Part shown: positions 48,767 through 58,379 of the stretch, one piece after another
Layout: the number at the start of each line of letters is the position of its first letter
How positions within the stretch are numbered: the first letter of the stretch is position 1
Origin: Blattabacterium sp. DPU
GTDB lineage: Bacteria; Bacteroidota; Bacteroidia; Flavobacteriales; Blattabacteriaceae
Assembly (NCBI RefSeq): GCF_011290385.1
Contig: NZ_CP049785.1
Location: forward strand, 535,018-599,017
Length of the DNA stretch: 64,000 nt
Direction of reading: 5' to 3'
Notes under the pieces: model-generated
The model's input: only the letters and a program-made list of their open reading frames with translations
The model's database searches: none
What the model was told of the DNA's origin: nothing
Translations under genes and position numbers: made by a program

Positions 48767-49168
48767 TCATCGTATTCTATTTATAGAATCAATTAATTTT
48801 ATATCTTTTTTTATGGCTTTATTTGTAAGATATAAAATACATATGCATAATATAAAAAACAGAAACATGATTAATGTTGTATATTTATTTAATTGAGTAT
48901 ATGAAAAAAAAAGAATTATTACATAACTAGTATTAGTAAGTATATTAATTTTATTACAAAAAATTTGTAATTTATTTCTATTGAAAAGTAAAAAACTTAA
49001 AATAGATATAAATAAACATATAATTATAATAAATAAAATTATTTTTTTCAAATACAGATTCAAATAGAAAAAATCAGTTATATTTTCATGATTTAATAAA
49101 AAATATATGAAAACAGAATAAATAAAAATAGAAATAAGGGAATATAATGTTTGTATTCTATATAACAT
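48767..49168 (-). CDS. DUF4293 family membrane protein
   Basis: A 133-residue protein with four predicted membrane helices, starting MLYRIQTLYSLISI and ending in the family tail TNKAIKKDIKLIDSINRIR. The match to DUF4293 is from memory: this tail and the position divergent from rho are typical of Bacteroidota. The function is unknown. It lies 48 bases upstream of prfA on the same strand. Confidence 0.85.
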   Translation of the reverse strand: MLYRIQTLYSLISIFIYSVFIYFLLNHENITDFFYLNLYLKKIILFIIIICLFISILSFLLFNRNKLQIFCNKINILTNTSYVIILFFSYTQLNKYTTLIMFLFFILCICILYLTNKAIKKDIKLIDSINRIR

Positions 49169-49321
49169 AATAAAAAATTAAATTAAATTGTTTTTATAAT
49201 TTCCTATTTAATTATTTAAGTTCAAATTAATTTTTTGTATAATTGCATTTATCGTTTCTAAGTTATTTTTCAACTAATAAAGTATATTACTTACCAAGCA
49301 TATATAAAACCCAATCATTTT

Positions 49322-50896
49322 ATGTTTGATATTACTGAATTAAAAAGTAAAAAACTTTTTGAATTACAGGAGATTGCTCGTTCTTCAGGATTAAAAAAAT
49401 GTACACAATTACGAAAAAACGAACTCCTAGAAAAAATTATTACTATTATCAATAATAAGAATACTTCTTTCAATAATAAGAATACTTCTGCCCATTCAAA
49501 AAGGGAAAATCCTTTAAAAAAAGGATTTAGAATGCGAAAAAACACTGAATCTAAATTATCAGAAAACAAAAGCATAAATGGTAAAAAAAATTCTCAAGAA
49601 CATTTAAAAATTATTAATTCGAAACTTTCGGAAGAATCTACAAAATTTCAAAAAAAGCATCAAAATTTTTGGAAAAAAAATGATAGATTAGAAGTTTTAA
49701 ACACATCGTCATCTCACGGAATTGAAATCGGATCACAAAAAAAAATATCTTCCAATAAATATCGTACTCCTGAATATGAATTTGAAGGAATAATAATAAG
49801 TGAAGGAGTATTAGAAATCATGCTAGAAAATTACGGATTTTTGAGATCTTCCGATTTTAATTATTTATCATCTCCTGATGATATTTATGTTTCACAATCT
49901 CAAATCAGACTTTTTGGAATGAAAACAGGAGATACAATCAGAGGAGAAGTTCGTCCTCCTAAAGATGGAGAAAAATATTTTCCTCTAATTAAAATTCTTG
50001 AGATCAATGGAAGATCTCCTTCTTTTGTAAGGGATAGAGATTCTTTTGAACATTTGACTCCATTATTTCCAAATGAAAAATTTAAATTAGCTGAAAGAAA
50101 TGCAACTCTTTCTACAAGAATTGTAGATCTTTTTACTCCCATAGGAAAAGGACAGAGAGGAATGATTGTGGCTCCTCCAAAAACAGGAAAAACTACTTTA
50201 TTAAAAGAAATAGCTAATGCTATTGCGGCTAATCATCCTGAAGTATATCTAATTATATTATTAATAGATGAACGTCCAGAAGAAGTAACAGATATGCAGA
50301 GAAATGTCAAAGGAGAGGTCATTGCATCTACTTTTGATGAGCCAGCAGATAGACATGTTAAAGTTGCCAATATTGTTTTACAAAAAGCAAAAAGAATGGT
50401 GGAAAGTTCACATGACGTAGTTATATTGTTAGATTCTATAACACGTTTAGCACGAGCTTATAACACGGTTGCTCCTGCATCTGGTAAGGTATTATCAGGA
50501 GGAGTAGATGCAAATGCATTACACAAACCCAAAAGATTTTTTGGAGCGGCTAGAAATATAGAAAATGGAGGATCCTTATCTATAATTGCCACAGCTATGA
50601 TCGATACAGGATCAAAAATGGATGAAGTAATTTTTGAAGAATTTAAAGGAACAGGAAATAAAGAACTTCAATTAGATAGAAAAATAGCCAATAAACGAAT
50701 TTATCCAGCTATTGATCTTGTCTCTTCTAGTACAAGAAAAGATGATCTTTTACTTGACCCTAAAACATTACAAAGAATGTGGATTTTGCGGAAACATCTT
50801 TCCGATATGAATCCAGTAGAAGCTATGGAATTTTTAAGATCTAGGATGTCTAGAACCCAAAATAATGAGGAATTTTTAATATCTATGAATGGATGA
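49322..50896 (+). CDS. rho: Transcription termination factor Rho
   Basis: Hexameric RNA helicase that ends transcription. The 524 residues have a Rho N-terminal helical domain (1-40), a low-complexity lysine/asparagine/serine insertion (about 45-145), the RNA-binding cold-shock-like domain (about 155-230) and the ATPase with Walker A in APPKTGKTT (284-292). Walker [17 protein letters not shown] and the Q-loop region follow. The insertion contains a perfect duplication NNKNTS-NNKNTS. Rho presence fits the near lack of clear intrinsic terminators here. Confidence 0.97.
   Translation: MFDITELKSKKLFELQEIARSSGLKKCTQLRKNELLEKIITIINNKNTSFNNKNTSAHSKRENPLKKGFRMRKNTESKLSENKSINGKKNSQEHLKIINSKLSEESTKFQKKHQNFWKKNDRLEVLNTSSSHGIEIGSQKKISSNKYRTPEYEFEGIIISEGVLEIMLENYGFLRSSDFNYLSSPDDIYVSQSQIRLFGMKTGDTIRGEVRPPKDGEKYFPLIKILEINGRSPSFVRDRDSFEHLTPLFPNEKFKLAERNATLSTRIVDLFTPIGKGQRGMIVAPPKTGKTTLLKEIANAIAANHPEVYLIILLIDERPEEVTDMQRNVKGEVIASTFDEPADRHVKVANIVLQKAKRMVESSHDVVILLDSITRLARAYNTVAPASGKVLSGGVDANALHKPKRFFGAARNIENGGSLSIIATAMIDTGSKMDEVIFEEFKGTGNKELQLDRKIANKRIYPAIDLVSSSTRKDDLLLDPKTLQRMWILRKHLSDMNPVEAMEFLRSRMSRTQNNEEFLISMNG
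49451..49489 (+). repeat. 21-base direct duplication inside rho
   Basis: AATAATAAGAATACTTCT occurs twice in tandem with a period of 21 bases (starts at 49451 and 49472), encoding NNKNTSF then NNKNTSA. It lies in the low-complexity insertion between the N-terminal and RNA-binding domains and keeps the frame. Confidence 0.9.
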
Positions 50897-50962
50897 ATAA
50901 ATTTTTTAATATTTGATTTTGTATTTGTAAATGAAAAACATTATATTAACGAATATAATATT

Positions 50963-51035
<73 letters not shown>

Positions 51036-51054
51036 TTTTTTCTTCATGATTTAA

Positions 51055-52230
51055 ATGTATTATTCATTTATATTTATTAGTTTCTTTATTTTTTTCATAT
51101 GCATATATTTTTTTAGAAAATTAGAACTTTTTTTTAGAAAAGAATTTAAAGATCAACAAAATGAAATTCATAAATTATCTAAATGTAGTAAAAATGAAAT
51201 GGATGATTCTTTAATTGATATGAAAAATGGTTTAATACAAAATATAAAAATTATTCAGGATACTATTGATCAAAAAATTCAATTTTATTTCGATTATCAA
51301 AATCAAAAATTAAATTCTGTTCATGCATCACAAGATAAACTTATTCAAGTTATTGAGAAAAAACTAGAGGAAATCAAAGAAAATGTTAATGATAAGCTTC
51401 AAACTTCTTTAAATGTCCATTTGGGAAAATCATTTGAAATAATTGGAAATCAATTATTTTTTTTACAAGAAGGGTTAGGAGAAATGAAAATTTTAGCTAA
51501 AGATGTAAGTTCTTTAAAAAGAACCTTAAATCATGTGAAAATATGTGGAAGTTTTAGTGAAATGCAACTTTCCATGCTTTTAGAACAGATTTTATCTCCA
51601 GAACAATATGCTTCTAATGTTATTACTAAATCTAATACAAATTTTGTCGTAGAATTTGCGATTAAACTTCCAGGACTTGAAAATGGAAATATGATCTGGT
51701 TACCTATTGATGTTAAGTTTCCAAAGGAAACTTATGAAAAAGTACAAAAAGCTTATCATAATGGAGAAAAAAAGAATATAGAAATAGCCATAAAAAATAT
51801 GGAATCTGTACTTAAAAAAATGTCAAAAGATATTCTAGAAAAGTATATAGATCCTCCACATACTACTGATTTTGCTATTCTTTTTTTACCTTTTGAAGGA
51901 ATATATGCTGAAATAACAAGAAATTCTGGATTATTGGAAGAATTATTAAGAAAATATAAAACAGTAATAGCAGGTCCGTCGACATTAGCTGCTGTATTAA
52001 ATAGCTTACAAATTGGATTTAGAACTTTAGCTATTCAAAAAAGAAGTTCTGAAGTATGGAAAATTTTAGAAACGGTAAAACAGGAATTCAAAAAATTTGG
52101 ATTGTTACTTCATCAAGCTCAAAATAAATTACAAGGGGCTTCTAAAGACATAGATCGATTATTAGGGATTAGGACTAATTTGATAGAAAAACAACTAGAA
52201 GATATAGAAAAATTCCAAAAAAATAAATAA
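51055..52230 (+). CDS. rmuC: RmuC-like DNA recombination protein
   Basis: The 391 residues start with a membrane segment (about 3-22), then a coiled coil (about 30-130), then the RmuC nuclease-like domain with WLPIDVKFPKETYEK, FAILFLPFEGIYAEI and VIAGPSTLAAVLNSLQIGFR. The family limits inversions in E. coli; its biochemical role is not settled. It ends 2 bases before the tRNA-Ser gene on the other strand. Confidence 0.93.
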   Translation: MYYSFIFISFFIFFICIYFFRKLELFFRKEFKDQQNEIHKLSKCSKNEMDDSLIDMKNGLIQNIKIIQDTIDQKIQFYFDYQNQKLNSVHASQDKLIQVIEKKLEEIKENVNDKLQTSLNVHLGKSFEIIGNQLFFLQEGLGEMKILAKDVSSLKRTLNHVKICGSFSEMQLSMLLEQILSPEQYASNVITKSNTNFVVEFAIKLPGLENGNMIWLPIDVKFPKETYEKVQKAYHNGEKKNIEIAIKNMESVLKKMSKDILEKYIDPPHTTDFAILFLPFEGIYAEITRNSGLLEELLRKYKTVIAGPSTLAAVLNSLQIGFRTLAIQKRSSEVWKILETVKQEFKKFGLLLHQAQNKLQGASKDIDRLLGIRTNLIEKQLEDIEKFQKNK

Positions 52231-52232
52231 AG

Positions 52233-52316
52233 CGGAGAGAAAGGGATTCGAACCCTTGACACTTTTTGTGAACACGCTTTCCAGACGTGCGCCTTAATCC
52301 TCTCGGCCATCTCTCC
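52233..52316 (-). tRNA. tRNA-Ser (anticodon GGA)
   Basis: Class II tRNA: the acceptor stem GGAGAGA pairs with TCTCTCC, the discriminator is G as expected for serine tRNAs, the anticodon loop CTGGAAA gives GGA (reads UCU/UCC), there is a long variable arm, and the T arm is GGTTCGAATCC. CCA is not encoded. Its 5' end lies only four bases after the predicted 3' end of the RNase P RNA on the same strand. Confidence 0.96.
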
Positions 52317-52320
52317 CAAA

Positions 52321-52606
52321 AGTAAAATTGTAAGCCGGATTCTGTTTTAACCCTATCATTTATCTAGGACCTAGGTTACCCATGATCTCAATCTGCCTAC
52401 CCCCCGGTTTCAACCGAGCTAGTTTTCCGGTATACATGGCATTTCACCACACAGAGTTTACATGATTTCACTACAGCAATTAATCTGTACATTCTTTCTG
52501 TTGCACTATTCCTCACCTTTCGATGGATGGGCGTTACCCATTGTGTTGCTCTACGGTGTCCGGACTTTCCTCATTTTTTTTTTTAAATGCGATAGGACAT
52601 TTTACT
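52321..52606 (-). ncRNA. rnpB: RNase P RNA
   Basis: Catalytic RNA of RNase P. On the minus strand the universally conserved GAGGAAAGTCCGG (plus 52560-52572) and ACAGAATCCGGCTTA (plus 52331-52345) are both present, as are GGGTAACGCCC and a GAAATGCCAT-like core. The ends pair as AGTAAAAT with ATTTTACT, which I take as helix P1; that sets the boundaries. About 286 bases is short for a bacterial type A RNA, suggesting trimmed peripheral helices. The 5' end overlaps the yebC stop codon, and the 3' end abuts tRNA-Ser. Confidence 0.93.
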
Positions 52607-53318
52607 TTTTATTATCATGTAAATTTGAGTAAATATTTTCTACATCTTCATTTAGATAAATTTTTTCAATTAAATTTAAAACTTTATTTTTCTTTTCTTC
52701 TGAAATACATTTAATTTGTTTAGGTATACATTTGATTTTATATTCGTATAGTATTTTTAACTTTTCTAAATTGTTTTTCATAGCCCCAAAATATTCAAAA
52801 TCTGTATACAAATAAACCATAGAATGGTCTATCGTAAAATTTAAAGCTCCAAAATCTATTGACATTAATTCAAAATCTTCCATTGAAAAATGAATATCTT
52901 TTTTTTTTATGCAAAAAACACCCATTTTTTGAAAAAAATGAGTTAATTCCCCATTATGACATAATCTTCCTCCATTTTTATTAAAAATAGCTCTAATATT
53001 GGAAGTTGTTCTAATACTATTGTTCGTCATACATTCTATAATAATGCTAATTCCATGAATTAATCCTTCTAAATTTATATTTTTGTAATTATCCGTTCTT
53101 ATCTGTAAAGCTTTTTTTATAGCTTTTTCTATAGTATTTTTAGGAATATTGAGGGATTTTGCATTTAAAATAGCATTTTTAAATCGAGAATTATTTGTTC
53201 CTGATTTTTTTACAGCTGTATAAATTTCTTTAATGATTTTTGAAAATTTTTTAGATTTTTTGAAATCCTGATTTGATTTTCTATGTTGTATATTTGACCA
53301 TTTACTATGTCCTGACAT
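52602..53318 (-). CDS. YebC/PmpR family regulatory protein
   Basis: The 238 residues begin MSGHSKWSNIQHRKSNQD, the hallmark of the YebC/TACO1 family, followed by NIPKNTIEKAI and NGGRLCHNGE, where the usual form is GGxLGxxGSV. Members act as transcription regulators or assist translation of proline-rich stretches. The tail is lysine-rich. It is directly upstream of rnpB, and its stop codon lies inside the predicted P1 helix, so the two are probably co-transcribed. Confidence 0.93.
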   Translation of the reverse strand: MSGHSKWSNIQHRKSNQDFKKSKKFSKIIKEIYTAVKKSGTNNSRFKNAILNAKSLNIPKNTIEKAIKKALQIRTDNYKNINLEGLIHGISIIIECMTNNSIRTTSNIRAIFNKNGGRLCHNGELTHFFQKMGVFCIKKKDIHFSMEDFELMSIDFGALNFTIDHSMVYLYTDFEYFGAMKNNLEKLKILYEYKIKCIPKQIKCISEEKKNKVLNLIEKIYLNEDVENIYSNLHDNKK

Positions 53319-53377
53319 GAAATGTCTTTATAATTTATTTATATTAGCTATTTTGGCAAGTTAAAAAAAAAATTATT

Positions 53378-53605
53378 ATGTCAAAAATTTGTGAATTAAC
53401 AGGAAAAAAAGCAATGATAGGAAATAGAGTTTCTCATGCAAATAACAAAAAAAAACGTCGTTTCAACATTAATTTATGTAAAAAACGTTTTTTTTTAATA
53501 AAAGAAAAAAAATGGATCACTTTAAAAATTTGTACTTCTACTATAAAACTTATCAATAAAATAGGAATAGAAAAAGTTTTAAAACGTTTTAAATATAAAT
53601 TATAA
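53378..53605 (+). CDS. rpmB: 50S ribosomal protein L28
   Basis: Basic 75-residue ribosomal protein starting [20 protein letters not shown] with KKRRFNINL; Bacteroidota L28 has this form. It starts a rightward rpmB-rpmG-DUF4295-ftsY unit with 16 bases to rpmG. Confidence 0.95.
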   Translation: MSKICELTGKKAMIGNRVSHANNKKKRRFNINLCKKRFFLIKEKKWITLKICTSTIKLINKIGIEKVLKRFKYKL

Positions 53606-53621
53606 TTAAATTTTAAATAAA

Positions 53622-53804
53622 ATGGGAAAAAAAGGAAATAGAATACAAGTTATATTAGAATGTGTTGAACAAAGAAAAATTGGGATTTCTGGTTGTTCTA
53701 GATATATTACAACAAAAAATAAAAAAAATACTCCAAACAGAATCGAGCTAAAAAAATATAATCCAGTATTAAAAAAATATACAATTCATAAAGAAATCAA
53801 ATAA
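53622..53804 (+). CDS. rpmG: 50S ribosomal protein L33
   Basis: Sixty-residue basic ribosomal protein: [14 protein letters not shown], then [20 protein letters not shown] and [14 protein letters not shown]. Only scattered cysteines remain, so this is the form without a zinc ribbon. It lies three bases upstream of the DUF4295 gene. Confidence 0.95.
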   Translation: MGKKGNRIQVILECVEQRKIGISGCSRYITTKNKKNTPNRIELKKYNPVLKKYTIHKEIK

Positions 53805-53807
53805 AAA

Positions 53808-53984
53808 ATGTCTAAAAAAGGAATAAAAAACAACCAAAACAAAAAGGTTTTGAAAAAAATGACTTTGGCTATAAAAATAGTCAAATCTAACAAATCTGGG
53901 TGTTACGTTTTTGTAAATAAAATGATTTCTGATGAAAAATTGAAAAATTTTTTTATAAAAAATAAAAATTTACAATGTTTTTGA
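53808..53984 (+). CDS. DUF4295 family protein
   Basis: A 58-residue basic protein that begins MSKKGIKNNQNKKVLKKM and contains TLAIKIVKSNKSGCYVF, which resembles the AIKMVKSPKTGAY core of DUF4295 as I recall it. In Bacteroidota this small gene follows rpmG and precedes ftsY, exactly as here, which supports the call. Role unknown, possibly ribosome-associated. Its last 10 bases overlap ftsY in another frame. Confidence 0.85.
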   Translation: MSKKGIKNNQNKKVLKKMTLAIKIVKSNKSGCYVFVNKMISDEKLKNFFIKNKNLQCF

Positions 53985-54919
53985 AAAAAGAAACAAATCA
54001 AACATTCAATTATGAGCATGAGTTAGAAAAAACTAAAGAATCTTTTTTCTCTAAACTAAAAAATCTTTTCTCTAAAAAATCAAACATAGATATCAATGTA
54101 ATTGATCGTATAGAAGAGATATTATTATCTGCAGACATAGGAACAAAAACTACTATTAAAATTATCAATAACTTAGAGAAAAAAGTTAAAAAAGAAAAAT
54201 ATGAAAATTCTCAAAATATTTATAATTTTCTTAAGGAAGAAATTAAAAATCTTTTTATAGATATTGAAAATATTTGTTTAGAAAAAAAAATAAAAAAAAG
54301 TATCGAAAAACCATATGTTATTTTAATGGTAGGAGTCAATGGAGTAGGAAAAACAACTACAATTGGTAAATTAGCTTTTTTTCTAAAAAAAAAGGGTTTT
54401 CATGTTATTATAGGTGCAGCAGATACATTTAGAGCGGCCGCTATAGATCAACTTGAAATATGGTCAAATAAAGCTGGAGTTCCTTTAGTAAAACAACATA
54501 TACATGCAGATCCGGCGTCTGTGGCATATGATACTTTACAATCTGCAAAATCTAAAAAAAAAGATGTGGTATTAATTGATACAGCTGGACGATTACAAAA
54601 TCGAGTTAGTCTTATGGAAGAGCTTTCTAAAATAAGTAGAGTCACGAAAAAAATAATGTCCAAATCCCCTCATGAAATTATACTTGTTTTAGATGCAACA
54701 ACGGGCCAAAATGCTTTTGAACAAGTTAGACAATTTACCTATTTCATTCCAATTTCTTCCATTATTTTAACTAAAATAGAAGGAACAGCTAAAGGAGGAG
54801 TAGGAATTGGAATCATGAATCAATTTAAAATTCCTATACAATATTTAGGTATAGGAGAAAAAATACAAGATTTAAAAGTATTTGATGAAAACAAATTTGT
54901 TAATTATTTTTTTGAGTAA
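53975..54919 (+). CDS. ftsY: Signal recognition particle receptor FtsY
   Basis: GTPase that receives SRP-ribosome complexes at the inner membrane. The 314 residues have a short N domain after a charged N-terminus and a G domain with GVNGVGKTTTIGKLA (G1), DTFRAAA, DTAGR (G3) and TKIEGTAKGG (G4/G5 region). The acidic A domain of E. coli FtsY is absent, as in many Bacteroidota. It starts inside the DUF4295 gene. Confidence 0.96.
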   Translation: MFLKKETNQTFNYEHELEKTKESFFSKLKNLFSKKSNIDINVIDRIEEILLSADIGTKTTIKIINNLEKKVKKEKYENSQNIYNFLKEEIKNLFIDIENICLEKKIKKSIEKPYVILMVGVNGVGKTTTIGKLAFFLKKKGFHVIIGAADTFRAAAIDQLEIWSNKAGVPLVKQHIHADPASVAYDTLQSAKSKKKDVVLIDTAGRLQNRVSLMEELSKISRVTKKIMSKSPHEIILVLDATTGQNAFEQVRQFTYFIPISSIILTKIEGTAKGGVGIGIMNQFKIPIQYLGIGEKIQDLKVFDENKFVNYFFE

Positions 54920-54932
54920 AACCAAATTGAAC

Positions 54933-54945
54933 TGTCATATTGACA
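54933..54945. promoter_or_regulatory. Palindrome in the htpG upstream region
   Basis: TGTCA-TAT-TGACA is a perfect inverted repeat 69 bases before the htpG start. Its right arm is part of TTGACA (54940-54945), and TATAAT follows at 54960-54965 with a 14-base spacer, shorter than the usual 17. It could be an operator over a promoter, but the short spacer argues against a standard housekeeping promoter. Confidence 0.35.
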
Positions 54946-55014
54946 TAGTATTTATATGGTATAATTTTTGTTTATAATGCTTTACGTTGGTTTTTCTGTA
55001 TAATTACGTATTCT

Positions 55015-56862
55015 ATGGTAAATAATAAAATTAGTGTTACTTCAGATAATATTTTTCCTATTATTAAAAAATTTCTTTATTCGGATCAAGAAGTTTTTTT
55101 GCGTGAATTAGTTTCTAATGCTGTAGATGCTATTGTCAAATTAAAAACTTTAATAAAATTAGAAAATTTATATGATATCATTAACGATTTTAAAGTTAAA
55201 GTAGTCATAGATAAAATGAATAACACATTTCATGTTATAGATAATGGAATAGGGATGACTGAAGAAGAAGTGGATAAGTATATTAATCAAATAGCTTTTT
55301 CTGGAGCGGAAGAATTTGTTAAAAAATATAAAAAAACAACGGATTTTTCTAATATTATTGGACATTTTGGATTAGGTTTTTATTCTTCTTTTATGGTAGC
55401 AAATAAAGTAACAATACTGACTCAATCTTATAAAAAAAACGCATCATCCATATTTTGGTCTTGTGAAGGAAATCCAAATTTCATCATGGAAAAAACTGAA
55501 AAAAGAGATAGAGGTACAGAAATTATTTTATTTCTTAATGAAGAAGACAAAAAATTTCTAGAACATGATTACGTTTTAAAATTATTGCATAAATACTGTA
55601 AATTTATGCCTATAACAATCTCTTTATCATCTATCGATGAAAAAGAAAAAGAAATTGTTATTAATAATGTGAATCCTGCTTGGAAAAAAAGTCCCCTTCA
55701 ATTGAACGATAAAAATTATTTAGATTTTTATCATGAATTATATACAAATCAATTAGAAGATCCTTTATTTTGGGTTCATTTAAATATAGATCATCCTTTT
55801 CATTTAACAGGAATTTTATATTTTCCTAAAATAGAAAAAAGAATAGATATACAAAAAGATAAAATTCATTTGTATCAAAATCAGGTTTATATTACGGATA
55901 ATTTGGAAGGAATTGTTCCAGATTTTCTTAGTTTATTAAGAGGAGTCATAGACTCTCCAGATATTCCTCTTAATGTATCACGTTCTCATTTACAATCTGA
56001 TGCATCTGTTAAAAATATATCTAAATATATCACAAGAAAAGTGGCAGATAAACTAGAAACTATGTTTCTAAATAATAGAACAGATTTTCAAAAAAAATGG
56101 AAAGATATCAAAATTATAGTGGAATATGGAATGATTAGTTCACAAAATTTTTTCGATAAGGTTATCAAATTTTTTGTTTTTTATACTATAAATAAAAATT
56201 ATTTTACTCTGGAAGAGTTTAGGGAAAAAATAAAAAACACTCAAAAAAATAAAAAAGGAAAAATTGTTTTTCTTTATTATTCAGATGCAGATAAACAATA
56301 TAGTTCTATTAAAGAAGCTCAAGATAGATGCTATGAAGTTTTGATTTTTGATAGTCCTCTTTCAGTTCATTTAATCCATAAATTAGAATTATCTTATCAA
56401 GATATTTGTTTTGTTCGAGTTGACTCAGATCATATTGATAAATTAATTGATTATAAAAAAGAAGAAAAATTAAATTCAGAACTTTCTGAGAAAGAAAAAC
56501 AAGATTTAAAAAATATCATCCTCAATCATATCATGGATAATTATCAATTTTCCATACAATTAGAAGATTTGTCAATAAAAGATAATCCTTTTTTAATTAT
56601 CATTCCAGAATTTATAAGAAGAATAGAAGAAATGAATTCTACTCTAGGACAAGAAAAAGTAAAAAAAGATAAACATTATCAATTAATCGTAAATACAAAT
56701 CATTCTTTGATGAAAAAAATATTAAAAGAAATATCAGAAGAAAAAAGAAAAAAAATAATACAAGAAGCTTTAGATTTGACTCTGTTATCCAAAGATTTAC
56801 TACATGGTAAAAATCTTGCGAATTTTATATCAACGAAATTAAAAGATCTTAATCAAAAATAA
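55015..56862 (+). CDS. htpG: Molecular chaperone HtpG (Hsp90)
   Basis: ATP-dependent chaperone, 615 residues. The GHKL ATP-binding domain shows LRELVSNAVDAI, VIDNGIGMTEEEV and IGHFGLGFYSSFMVA. The middle domain has GVIDSPDIPLNVSRSHLQ with the catalytic arginine. The C-terminal dimerisation domain is lysine-rich. The ATG at 55015 follows a 95-base gap that contains the palindrome at 54933. Confidence 0.97.
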   Translation: MVNNKISVTSDNIFPIIKKFLYSDQEVFLRELVSNAVDAIVKLKTLIKLENLYDIINDFKVKVVIDKMNNTFHVIDNGIGMTEEEVDKYINQIAFSGAEEFVKKYKKTTDFSNIIGHFGLGFYSSFMVANKVTILTQSYKKNASSIFWSCEGNPNFIMEKTEKRDRGTEIILFLNEEDKKFLEHDYVLKLLHKYCKFMPITISLSSIDEKEKEIVINNVNPAWKKSPLQLNDKNYLDFYHELYTNQLEDPLFWVHLNIDHPFHLTGILYFPKIEKRIDIQKDKIHLYQNQVYITDNLEGIVPDFLSLLRGVIDSPDIPLNVSRSHLQSDASVKNISKYITRKVADKLETMFLNNRTDFQKKWKDIKIIVEYGMISSQNFFDKVIKFFVFYTINKNYFTLEEFREKIKNTQKNKKGKIVFLYYSDADKQYSSIKEAQDRCYEVLIFDSPLSVHLIHKLELSYQDICFVRVDSDHIDKLIDYKKEEKLNSELSEKEKQDLKNIILNHIMDNYQFSIQLEDLSIKDNPFLIIIPEFIRRIEEMNSTLGQEKVKKDKHYQLIVNTNHSLMKKILKEISEEKRKKIIQEALDLTLLSKDLLHGKNLANFISTKLKDLNQK

Positions 56863-56866
56863 ATAT

Positions 56867-57634
56867 TTATTGATTAAATTTTTTTAATTTAATTCCTGTT
56901 AATATTTTTTTTGTATATAATGGAAAATCTGAATTCTGTATCCATCCATAATAATTAGGGTCTTTTTCAAAGATTTCAAAAACTTTTTCTCCTTTATATT
57001 TTCCAAAATTGAATATTTCATTTCCTTCTTCATCTATTTTTACGAATCCTGCTAAATCTGCTATATTTTTTTGATGAGAAAATTGATTTAAACTTTTGAC
57101 ATCTTTTTTTAGATTTTCATATTTTTCCAATTGTGCCAATAGTATTTCATATGTAGCAAATGTATCAGCTTTAGAACTATGAGCTTTCATAAGATTTTTA
57201 TTACAATAATATTTGTAAGCAGCAGAAAGTGTTCTAGGTTCCATTTTATGAAAAATCACTTGTACATCTATAGTTTTATATTTTTTGATATCAAAAGATA
57301 TTCCTGCACGAAGCATTTCTTCTGCTAAAATTGGAATATCAAATCTGTTAGAATTATATCCTGCTAAATCTGTATTTTCAATCATTTTAAAAATAGAAGA
57401 AGCCACATCTTTAAATTTCATTTTTCCCGCTACATCTTCATTTTTGATTCCATGAATAGCGGTAGATTGTGGAGGAATAGGGATTCCGGGATAAATTAAC
57501 CAAGTTTTATCTTCTTGACTCCCATTGGGAAATATTTTTAATATAGATATCTCTATAATTCTATCTTTTCCTATATTAATTCCTGTTGCTTCTATATCAA
57601 AAAAACAAATAGGACGATGAAGTTTTAATTTCAT
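56867..57634 (-). CDS. DEDDh 3'-5' exonuclease (DNA polymerase III epsilon-like)
   Basis: The 255 residues carry Exo I FFDIEATGIN (Asp and Glu), Exo II GYNSNRFDIPIL and Exo III HSSKADTFA with the DEDDh histidine. A C-terminal module FGKYKGEKVFEIFEKDPNYYGWI resembles the tail seen in Bacteroidota exonucleases of this group. It probably gives proofreading or repair; I do not see enough to call it dnaQ. It is convergent with htpG, 4 bases away. Confidence 0.9.
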   Translation of the reverse strand: MKLKLHRPICFFDIEATGINIGKDRIIEISILKIFPNGSQEDKTWLIYPGIPIPPQSTAIHGIKNEDVAGKMKFKDVASSIFKMIENTDLAGYNSNRFDIPILAEEMLRAGISFDIKKYKTIDVQVIFHKMEPRTLSAAYKYYCNKNLMKAHSSKADTFATYEILLAQLEKYENLKKDVKSLNQFSHQKNIADLAGFVKIDEEGNEIFNFGKYKGEKVFEIFEKDPNYYGWIQNSDFPLYTKKILTGIKLKKFNQ

Positions 57635-57641
57635 ATTTTAA

Positions 57642-58334
57642 TTATGAATTTTTTTTGTGAAAATAAATTGAAGTTATTATATAATAAATAATAATACATG
57701 GTAAAGCCATTATATGTAAAGTTAATAAAAGAAATATACTAATTAATAAAAAAACATAACGTATTTTGTTCTTTTTCCAAGAAAAATCTTCAAAATTGAA
57801 AGAAAGCATTTTCATCTGAGATACTAAAAAATAACAAGAAAAAAATATCATAAAAAGCATTGTAATAAAATATATAATTTTTTGATTTATAAAAAAAAGA
57901 GTATCATTTGTAATTATGATAGATAAAGAAGAAAAAAATAAGGTATTCATGGGAGTTGTTAGTCCGATTATATAATTATTGTGAGGCGTAATATTAAATT
58001 TAGCTAAACGATATGCAGAAAAAATGGAAATAAAAAAAGCTAAATACTCAACAAATGGAATTGGAGTTTTATTTTCTAATAAAAGAAAAACTATAATAGA
58101 TGGAACTACCCCAAAAGAAACCATATCTGCTAAAGAATCTAATTCTTTTCCAAATTTATTTTTATTTTTTATTAATCTAGAAAAAAAACCATCCAAAAAA
58201 TCAAAGATTATTGAAAATAAAGTAAACATAGCAGAATAATTAAAATTTTTAGATTGTAATAATATTATAGAGATACATCCAAAAAATAAATTTAATAAAG
58301 TAAATATATTAGGAATGATTTTTTTTGTAATCAA
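57642..58334 (-). CDS. pssA: CDP-diacylglycerol-serine O-phosphatidyltransferase
   Basis: Integral membrane enzyme making phosphatidylserine, the precursor of phosphatidylethanolamine. The 230 residues contain a CDP-alcohol phosphatidyltransferase motif at about 46-70 (DGFFSRLIKN, then GKELDSLAD) and about seven hydrophobic segments. It lies 7 bases upstream of the exonuclease gene and is divergent from ybeY with 45 bases between. Confidence 0.92.
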   Translation of the reverse strand: MITKKIIPNIFTLLNLFFGCISIILLQSKNFNYSAMFTLFSIIFDFLDGFFSRLIKNKNKFGKELDSLADMVSFGVVPSIIVFLLLENKTPIPFVEYLAFFISIFSAYRLAKFNITPHNNYIIGLTTPMNTLFFSSLSIIITNDTLFFINQKIIYFITMLFMIFFSCYFLVSQMKMLSFNFEDFSWKKNKIRYVFLLISIFLLLTLHIMALPCIIIYYIITSIYFHKKNS

Positions 58335-58379
58335 AACATGTAAATTTTTAATTCCTAAAATAGGAAATATTATTTGATA

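Noticed and set aside
52119-52319. Minus-strand open frame across the rmuC end and tRNA-Ser
   Set aside because: It is an artefact of the tRNA gene and the antisense of rmuC.
52523-52714. Plus-strand open frame across rnpB and the end of yebC
   Set aside because: It is antisense to the RNase P RNA and yebC, with no family features.
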